In this document: piece by piece, positions 6,434 to 11,057 of the stretch
Layout of the letters: each line of letters opens with the position of its first letter
How positions within the stretch are numbered: position 1 is the stretch's first letter
Assembly: GCA_934728205.1 (NCBI GenBank)
Contig: CAKVEH010000026.1
Coordinates: 1-11,057 of the forward strand
DNA from: an uncultured Helicobacteraceae bacterium
GTDB taxonomy: Bacteria; Campylobacterota; Campylobacteria; Campylobacterales; Helicobacteraceae
Direction: 5' to 3'
Length of the DNA stretch: 11,057 nucleotides
Notes under the pieces: generated by a model
Database searches by the model: none
Told to the model about the DNA's origin: nothing
The model's input: the letters and a program-made list of their open reading frames with translations, nothing else
Translations under genes and position numbers: made by a program

Positions 6434-7723
6434 CTACTTACACAAATTAAGTTTTTTAGAATGCGTGCTTAACTCATCATCTTTTTTAATTTCTTTTTTG
6501 GGAATCTTAGAAAACACTTCACGCGCCTTTTTGCATTCATTTTGCTTATAATATCCCCACGCCAAAGAATCTAAATATGCCACATCATTAGGCGCAATCT
6601 CTAATGCCTTTTGCACATACCATACGCCCTTTTGCAAATCTATATCATAATCAATCATTAAATACCCAACAAAATTATAAAACACGCCCAAACTCCCCTC
6701 TTTTTGGGAATCTAAAAATGAATCTTTTTGGATTAAATCAATAGCTTGTTGCATACCACTGATAATGTTTTTTACGCGATTTGTATCTTGCTTATCGACA
6801 AGGCTTTCAAAAGCATAAAGATGTGAAAATCCAAGATACATCGGCTCTTTGTAGCTTTTATATACTTCAAGTGCGCTTGCTTGAGCGTTTTTATAGTCTT
6901 TCGCCCCCACATAAAGCTCAAACAAAAGATGTGGCTCAAATGGATAAAGTTTTGCGATTTGTAGTGCCTGTGTATATTTCTGCCCCAAAGTATAGGCATA
7001 AATAAGATTTTTCGCATTAGCAATGTTAGATTCTTGGTTGTATTGCTCTTGTAGAATGCTTTGAAGTTTTTGAATTTTTCCAGCCTTATCATAAAGCAAC
7101 AATGCCTCAAAGCAAATGTCATCTTCACAAGGATGCCCACTCAAGTGGGAATCAAGCAATTCCACAGCTTTGTCTATTTTGCCATCTTGCTTGTATAAAG
7201 AAAGTAATCGCAACAAAATTTCAGGAGAACGCGTTTGATTATACAAAATTTCAAAATGCTTAAATGCCTCATCTTTTTGGTCAAGTCCAAGATACAAAAC
7301 GCCTAGCACATTGTGGATAACGGGCTCATCTTCTTTAGATTCTATATATTTGGCGATTTTTAATGCCTCATCAATGTTATTTAGTTTAAGATGTGTATCT
7401 AAGCTTGCTTTGTTTATTTCCATATCTTGTGAAATTGGCGCGCTAGATTCATCGCCGTTTTTAGCTAAAAAATCGTTAATGTAGCCTAGCACTATTTGTG
7501 GTGATTCAAAACTCATACTTAAAAGTATGCTCTCTTTTAGATATTCAGGTTTTTGTGTCTCTTCATAAAGCACCAAATACATATCTCGCGCTTTTTTAGG
7601 CTCTATGTCTTGCAAATCAAGGGCTTTAAACATATATTCTTCTTCATTAAATGCCCCGAGTAAGACACCAAAACACAAAATCCCAAGCAGTATAGCAATG
7701 GCTAATTTTTGTAAAAACTTCAA
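6434..7723 (-). CDS. Exported or membrane-anchored TPR-repeat protein, function unknown
   Basis: From TTG 7723 the protein begins MKFLQKLAIAILLGILCFGV, a classic signal peptide or membrane anchor of about 26 residues. The Cys in it is not in a lipobox, because Leu precedes it. The rest is helical TPR-like repeats, for example NVLGVLYLGLDQKDEAFKHF and LLRLLSLYKQDGKIDKAVEL. The C-terminal repeat contains VGYLMIDYDIDLQKG and AYLDSLAWGYYKQNECKKA. I infer a periplasmic protein-protein interaction or assembly role, with no known partner. The start choice matters. ATG 7741 opens the same frame (435 residues) but has only a weak CAAGA upstream. TTG 7723 has GGGAG seven bases before it and overlaps the preceding gene's TGA as TTGA, the form expected for coupled translation, giving 429 residues. 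It is the last gene of a four-gene overlapping cluster. Confidence 0.8.
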   Translation of the reverse strand: MKFLQKLAIAILLGILCFGVLLGAFNEEEYMFKALDLQDIEPKKARDMYLVLYEETQKPEYLKESILLSMSFESPQIVLGYINDFLAKNGDESSAPISQDMEINKASLDTHLKLNNIDEALKIAKYIESKEDEPVIHNVLGVLYLGLDQKDEAFKHFEILYNQTRSPEILLRLLSLYKQDGKIDKAVELLDSHLSGHPCEDDICFEALLLYDKAGKIQKLQSILQEQYNQESNIANAKNLIYAYTLGQKYTQALQIAKLYPFEPHLLFELYVGAKDYKNAQASALEVYKSYKEPMYLGFSHLYAFESLVDKQDTNRVKNIISGMQQAIDLIQKDSFLDSQKEGSLGVFYNFVGYLMIDYDIDLQKGVWYVQKALEIAPNDVAYLDSLAWGYYKQNECKKAREVFSKIPKKEIKKDDELSTHSKKLNLCK

Positions 7724-8175
7724 AATTGCACTCCCAAACATTCTTGTTGTAAGGCTTCTTTGCTTTGTGAATCTAAAGAATCTGCTTTATGTGCGTCCCA
7801 AAATGGAAATTCCTTGCATTGCTTTGGACGGACAGGATAAATTGCACATTTTCCAACATCAAAAAACACACAAGCCAAATCATTGGATACGCTTGTGTGT
7901 GAGAATCTTTTTTCAATAAGTGAAAATTTGTAACCCACTTTACGCACAAATTTTTGTGTAAAAGATTCAAACTCTAATCCCAAAAATTCTGCTATTGCTA
8001 GCATTTCATCGACACTCACAAATACATAGCCACTCTCTCCCACACAGCACTTCCCGCCACATTGCTCGCATTTACTCGGATAGAAGCGGAAGTCAAATCC
8101 AGCCTTTGTGAGTGCGTGGCGTGATAGAGTAGATTCTAGCAATTTAGAATCCATTGATTGCTTAACGCCACTCAT
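7720..8175 (-). CDS. YkgJ-family cysteine-cluster protein (CxxCxxxCC, putative metal binding)
   Basis: Small cytoplasmic-looking protein of 151 residues with the cysteine pattern of the YkgJ / UPF0153 family, annotated as zinc- or iron-chelating. From ATG 8175: CEQCGGKCC (Cys36, 39, 43, 44), then ACVFFDVGKCAIYPVRPKQCKEFPFW (Cys102, 110, 120) and a last Cys146 in QECLGV. All eight positions fit a metal- or cluster-binding site; the biochemical role of the family is not settled. The frame extends up to a TTG at 8220, but ATG 8175 is preferred. It has AGGAG nine bases before it and overlaps the upstream gene by 14 bases, whereas the longer version would overlap by 59. Its stop overlaps the preferred TTG start of the TPR gene downstream. 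Confidence 0.85.
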   Translation of the reverse strand: MSGVKQSMDSKLLESTLSRHALTKAGFDFRFYPSKCEQCGGKCCVGESGYVFVSVDEMLAIAEFLGLEFESFTQKFVRKVGYKFSLIEKRFSHTSVSNDLACVFFDVGKCAIYPVRPKQCKEFPFWDAHKADSLDSQSKEALQQECLGVQF

Positions 8176-9382
8176 AAAAGCTATCTCCTGATATTTTATA
8201 CACTTTGTTTTTGTAATCAACTTGGTTGTTTAAGAATCTTTCATTAAAATAACGACTTTTTTTATCCACAACCTCTCCCAAAAGTAACTCTACACCAACG
8301 GCAGTAGCATAATTCACCCAATTATACTTCAAATCCCTCCCAAGCAAAGCAGCATATTCCAATAAATACGGATTGACTTTGTCAATCACATTCACAACAA
8401 ATAATTCCTTTCTATCACTTGGCTGAATGAGACTTAGTAACGATGGGTCGTAATTTACTTGTGTTGAGAGCATTCTCCTCGGGCGTGCGCCACTTGAACC
8501 CATTATACTTATCATAAGCCCCGTGCGGACACCCGGTGTATTAAAAATCGCTACACTTGATTTTAAATATCCCTTTTGTGAAGCTATAAGTTTATTAAAC
8601 GCTTTGGCGTCTTTACCATCAATGGCTTGCTCAAAGACTATCTTTGCATTTTTAGCGTGCAACAATGAGCCAAGATACGAGCCTGTTTGGGATTTATCGT
8701 TATATACGACAATTTGTTCTCCTCCACTCAAAGAGAGTAAAATCTCTATTTGTTTTTCATAATCTATACCGCCAAAGTAGAGATTTTTAGGGATTTTGAC
8801 ATCTTGAATTTGCCGTGCGTTAATAGTAGGCAAATAAATAGGCGTGCTAATATCTAAATCTTTGGCAATATGTTTTGCCCCATTGGCAGTAAAAATACCA
8901 ATGATAAAATTGTTTTCTCCTGCGACAGCGCGGTCATAAGCCTCTTGTATAGCTTTAGAATCTTCTGTATTGGTGTTAAACACTTCAAAGCTAAAATCCC
9001 CACCACGAGTCATTAAATATGATAAAATTGTATCAATGCTTGCAGTAAAATACCTCCCAATAACCTTTTTTGGCATTAAAAGAGCGACTTTTACGCCAGC
9101 TACATTGCTTTGTTGTGGGGGTGTTGGCATTTCTAAAATACCGATTTCTTGCATTGCGATAGAAAGCTTTGCACGCAACTCCACATCCTCTTCATCACCA
9201 AAGCGTGCGATAAAAGAAATGTAATCGCCCTCCTCATAGAGTTTATTCAAACATCGTTTAGGGCAATTTTGTGTTTCTAGATTCACGACTTCAATTTTAG
9301 GCAGAGGCAATGGCGAAATAACGACATTTTTGGCTACACAGGGAATCACCAAAAGACCAAAAACAAACACGATTCTTTTCAT
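8162..9382 (-). CDS. Exported protein with LpoA-like periplasmic-binding fold
   Basis: This 406-residue protein begins MKRIVFVFGLLVIPCVAKN, a signal peptide probably cut after the VA. Cys15 is preceded by Pro, so it is not a lipobox. Residues 40-44 hold a CPKRC pair that could form a disulfide. From about residue 97 the pattern VKVALLMPKKVIGRYF, then FEVFNTNTEDSKAIQEAYDRA and a NNFIIGIFTANGAK segment, resembles the type-1 periplasmic-binding fold of LpoA/YraM and ABC receptor proteins. LpoA activates penicillin-binding proteins, but this protein is shorter and lacks LpoA's N-terminal TPR part. That role is only suggested by the fold. The start is ATG 9382 with AAAAGGA five bases before it, overlapping the preceding stop as ATGA. 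It lies next to a second exported protein in the same cluster, which hints at an envelope function. Confidence 0.7.
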   Translation of the reverse strand: MKRIVFVFGLLVIPCVAKNVVISPLPLPKIEVVNLETQNCPKRCLNKLYEEGDYISFIARFGDEEDVELRAKLSIAMQEIGILEMPTPPQQSNVAGVKVALLMPKKVIGRYFTASIDTILSYLMTRGGDFSFEVFNTNTEDSKAIQEAYDRAVAGENNFIIGIFTANGAKHIAKDLDISTPIYLPTINARQIQDVKIPKNLYFGGIDYEKQIEILLSLSGGEQIVVYNDKSQTGSYLGSLLHAKNAKIVFEQAIDGKDAKAFNKLIASQKGYLKSSVAIFNTPGVRTGLMISIMGSSGARPRRMLSTQVNYDPSLLSLIQPSDRKELFVVNVIDKVNPYLLEYAALLGRDLKYNWVNYATAVGVELLLGEVVDKKSRYFNERFLNNQVDYKNKVYKISGDSFYEWR

Positions 9383-10032
9383 AGCATTCCTTTTGCAATT
9401 TGTAAATGCTGCATAACTTCTGGCTTTAGCGAAGGATTACGCACCACTTCATTGAGCGAATAAGTTGGTAAAAAATTATGGGTATTATGCCACAAAATTC
9501 TCCCATAATGTCGTGTATCTATGACACTCTCTCCAAGCAAGTGTGCTAGGCACTCTTTGCCAAAGACAATATATACTTTGGGAGCAATTTTTGCCATTTG
9601 AGCGTGCAAAAATCCAATGCACGCACTCACCTCATCATCACTTGGACTTGTTTGCGAGGGGCATTTTATTAAGGACAAAATAGAAACATTGCTAAGCGGG
9701 AGGCAAAAAACATTTGCGATGATTTTTTGGAGCATTTGCGCGCTTTTGTTTTGCAAAAACACAGCATTAGTAGAATCTGCGATTAAAGGCATTTGTGTGA
9801 TAAAACAAAGAGGGCTTTGGGGATTGATAATCCCGGGGATTCTACTTGTGGTATGTTTTGCGCACTCACACATACTACACTGCATAATGCTAGAGCGCAA
9901 ATCCCCACCACCAAGTGTTTCTAGTTTGTTTGGTGCAAGTTTTGGCTGCAAAGAGAGAGATTCACAATATTTCTCCCCACACATTTTACGCAAATATAGT
10001 CGTTTTAACACCAATGCTTCGTATAAATTCAT
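9379..10032 (-). CDS. Uracil-DNA glycosylase superfamily protein (family 4-like, degenerate catalytic motifs)
   Basis: This 217-residue protein resembles the iron-sulfur uracil-DNA glycosylases of family 4. The four cluster cysteines look conserved: CSMC (Cys52, Cys55), IKCPSQ (Cys124) and SACIGF (Cys138). Between the last two lie the DDEVSAC helix and AKIAPKVYIVFGKECLAHLL, the usual strand and helix of the fold. The catalytic motifs are altered. Where family 4 has GEAPG and PFVGxAG there is TQMPL and VFLQNKSAQ. Where it has the His-Pro of motif B there is Ser-Leu in PTYSLNEVVRNP. It may therefore bind DNA without acting as a standard uracil glycosylase. The start is ATG 10032 with AAGGA five bases upstream. 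It opens the four-gene overlapping cluster, and its stop overlaps the next start as ATGA. Whether it is an active repair enzyme is open. Confidence 0.75.
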   Translation of the reverse strand: MNLYEALVLKRLYLRKMCGEKYCESLSLQPKLAPNKLETLGGGDLRSSIMQCSMCECAKHTTSRIPGIINPQSPLCFITQMPLIADSTNAVFLQNKSAQMLQKIIANVFCLPLSNVSILSLIKCPSQTSPSDDEVSACIGFLHAQMAKIAPKVYIVFGKECLAHLLGESVIDTRHYGRILWHNTHNFLPTYSLNEVVRNPSLKPEVMQHLQIAKGML

Positions 10033-10071
10033 TGCAATCCTTAATACAATTTACAACCTTTGTATTTGCCA

Positions 10072-10077
10072 ATTTTA
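10072..10077 (-). promoter_or_regulatory. Possible -10 box for the four-gene cluster
   Basis: TAAAAT on the minus strand, 40 bases before ATG 10032, lies in the 89-base gap after the autotransporter gene and matches five of six consensus positions. A second TAAAAT lies a little further upstream (about 10090). The spacer is generally AT-rich, so this is a weak call. Confidence 0.3.
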
Positions 10078-10121
10078 ACCAAAGATTTTAACAATGAAGT
10101 TTTAGAGAATCTATAAGAGAG

Positions 10122-11057
10122 TTAAAAATACGCTAGCCACTTTAACGATAATGAGTGAGAGTGTCCGCCACTTCGATAGATTCCACTATATGCAAAAGTA
10201 AGCTCTTGGGTGCGAGAGATTGCCACTGAAAAACTACTATCCACATTGAAATACAAACTTGGTAACTCAATCACATTACTATCACCTCGATTCCCATTAG
10301 TAAAAGAAATACTAGGTGTGTTTAATATGTTATAGCGCACACCAAGCAATAATGACCCTCGCATAGTAACGCCCCACGCTTGATAATACTTCACACTTGC
10401 TAGGGCTTGAGGGAAATGCCAAATATGTCTTGGATAAATCTCATTAGCCACAGGATTTTTATCTATCTCAAATCCCTTAACTATCATTGAATCGTAGCCT
10501 AAACCAATCTCAGGGCTAATATACCCCATTTCAAAGGGATAGAACACCATTCCTAAACGCGATTCTAACCCATAATTAAATGTGAGAATATCAGCATCAT
10601 AGGCTAACCCACCCTCAAAGGCATTAAATGTGGGCACATTTATTGCACCCCTTGCATCAAGTTTAAGAATGTATTGCATATTACTCACATCAAATGAAGT
10701 CATATACAAAGCCCCCATTAGCGCATTATGTGAATTTAAAAACCCTTTAGAAACCCGTAATTTACTATCACTCGAGCTATACTCATAGCCCACATAACCA
10801 CTTATTTGTCCCATACCGCCTATCCTTTTGGTAAGTCCACCGATGAGTCCGCCCGCATATCGCGTAGCTTTGGTATCTTGCGAGTTTGCATAACTCAAAG
10901 AACCAAAGGGAATCGCAAACACACGCATTTGTTGCCAATTTAGCATATCCGCATTGACCAATTCTTGTAATTCATTGCTGGGTTTTTGCTCTTGGTGTTG
11001 CTTATTTATTTTTGTGTTATTGCCTGCCTTGCTTACACTTTCTTTACTATCCAAAGC
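10122..11057 (-). CDS. Autotransporter outer-membrane beta-barrel domain, C-terminal part
   Basis: The frame is open to the window edge, so only the last 311 or so residues are seen; the TTG at 11054 is not a real start. After a polar Lys/Gln-rich stretch come segments of alternating residues typical of outer-membrane strands. Examples are MRVFAIPFGSLSYAN, then TRYAGGLIGGLTKRIGGMGQISGYVGYEY, and later LTFNYGLESRLGMVFYPFEMGYISPEIGLGYD and GVTMRGSLLLGVRYNI. The final strand SLSLKWLAYF ends in Phe, the C-terminal aromatic signal read by the BAM complex. This is the pattern of Helicobacter autotransporter barrels, VacA-like in layout, so a long secreted passenger is expected upstream. The passenger is not in the window, so its activity cannot be guessed. 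The stop is TAA at 10124-10122, and I see no clear hairpin after it. Confidence 0.82.
   Translation of the reverse strand, partial: ALDSKESVSKAGNNTKINKQHQEQKPSNELQELVNADMLNWQQMRVFAIPFGSLSYANSQDTKATRYAGGLIGGLTKRIGGMGQISGYVGYEYSSSDSKLRVSKGFLNSHNALMGALYMTSFDVSNMQYILKLDARGAINVPTFNAFEGGLAYDADILTFNYGLESRLGMVFYPFEMGYISPEIGLGYDSMIVKGFEIDKNPVANEIYPRHIWHFPQALASVKYYQAWGVTMRGSLLLGVRYNILNTPSISFTNGNRGDSNVIELPSLYFNVDSSFSVAISRTQELTFAYSGIYRSGGHSHSLSLKWLAYF

Noticed and set aside
6772..7140. Second open frame within the TPR gene on the same strand
   Set aside because: It lies wholly inside the TPR coding sequence in another frame, with no RBS and a biased, unfolded-looking composition.
7640..7723. Lipoprotein signal (lipobox) in the TPR protein
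   Set aside because: The Cys in LLGILCFG is preceded by Leu, not Gly, Ala or Ser, so signal peptidase II cleavage is unlikely. The same reasoning (Pro before Cys15) rejects it for the LpoA-like protein.
9617..10078. Open frame on the + strand opposite the uracil-DNA glycosylase gene
   Set aside because: It is a shadow of the minus-strand gene, which has a good RBS, a coupled stop and conserved cysteines.
10085..10135. Terminator after the autotransporter gene
   Set aside because: The repeated AGAGAATCT / AAGAGAG words are direct and not inverted, so no stable hairpin forms and no T tract follows on the minus strand.
1..11057. CRISPR arrays, tRNA or rRNA genes, transposases, attachment sites
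   Set aside because: I found no spaced direct repeats, cloverleaf arms or matching protein motifs in either strand by reading.

Overview
The window looks like a chromosomal segment of a Helicobacter, most likely one of the enterohepatic species. Three things point there: the cheV1-nspC gene pair (the same neighbours as HP0019-HP0020 in H. pylori), a Helicobacter-type autotransporter barrel, and AT-rich spacers with a TATAAT -10 behind T tracts and no clear -35. The species call is inference, since no rRNA or similar marker is present.

Layout. On the + strand come the 3' part of dnaK (to 1025), a short spacer with a hairpin and a promoter, and then a large restriction-type gene (1155-3217). 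That gene joins an N-terminal DUF262 domain to a C-terminal DUF1524 HNH nuclease domain. It is split by a run of ten G (1494-1503) that puts its two halves out of frame. All motifs survive on both sides, and a tract of 8 or 11 G would rejoin them. This is best read as a phase-variable, GmrSD-like defence nuclease caught in the OFF state. It meets dusB tail to tail, with only two bases between the stop codons.

From 3220 to the end every gene is on the - strand. In transcription order they are: the end of an autotransporter barrel; a tightly overlapping four-gene cluster (degenerate family-4-like uracil-DNA glycosylase, exported protein with an LpoA-like periplasmic-binding fold, YkgJ-type cysteine-cluster protein, exported TPR protein); then, after a 96-base spacer with a good promoter, cheV1, nspC and dusB. 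The four clustered genes overlap by 3 to 14 bases at the preferred starts, so they are probably translationally coupled. cheV1 (chemotaxis coupling), nspC (carboxynorspermidine decarboxylase) and dusB (tRNA dihydrouridine synthase) also look like one transcription unit.

The two points most worth following are the G-tract switch in the DUF262/DUF1524 nuclease and a strong excess of the strand-symmetric heptamer AGAWTCT. I counted 24 copies by eye, against about 2 expected from base composition. I saw no tRNA, rRNA, CRISPR array, insertion sequence or integrase.
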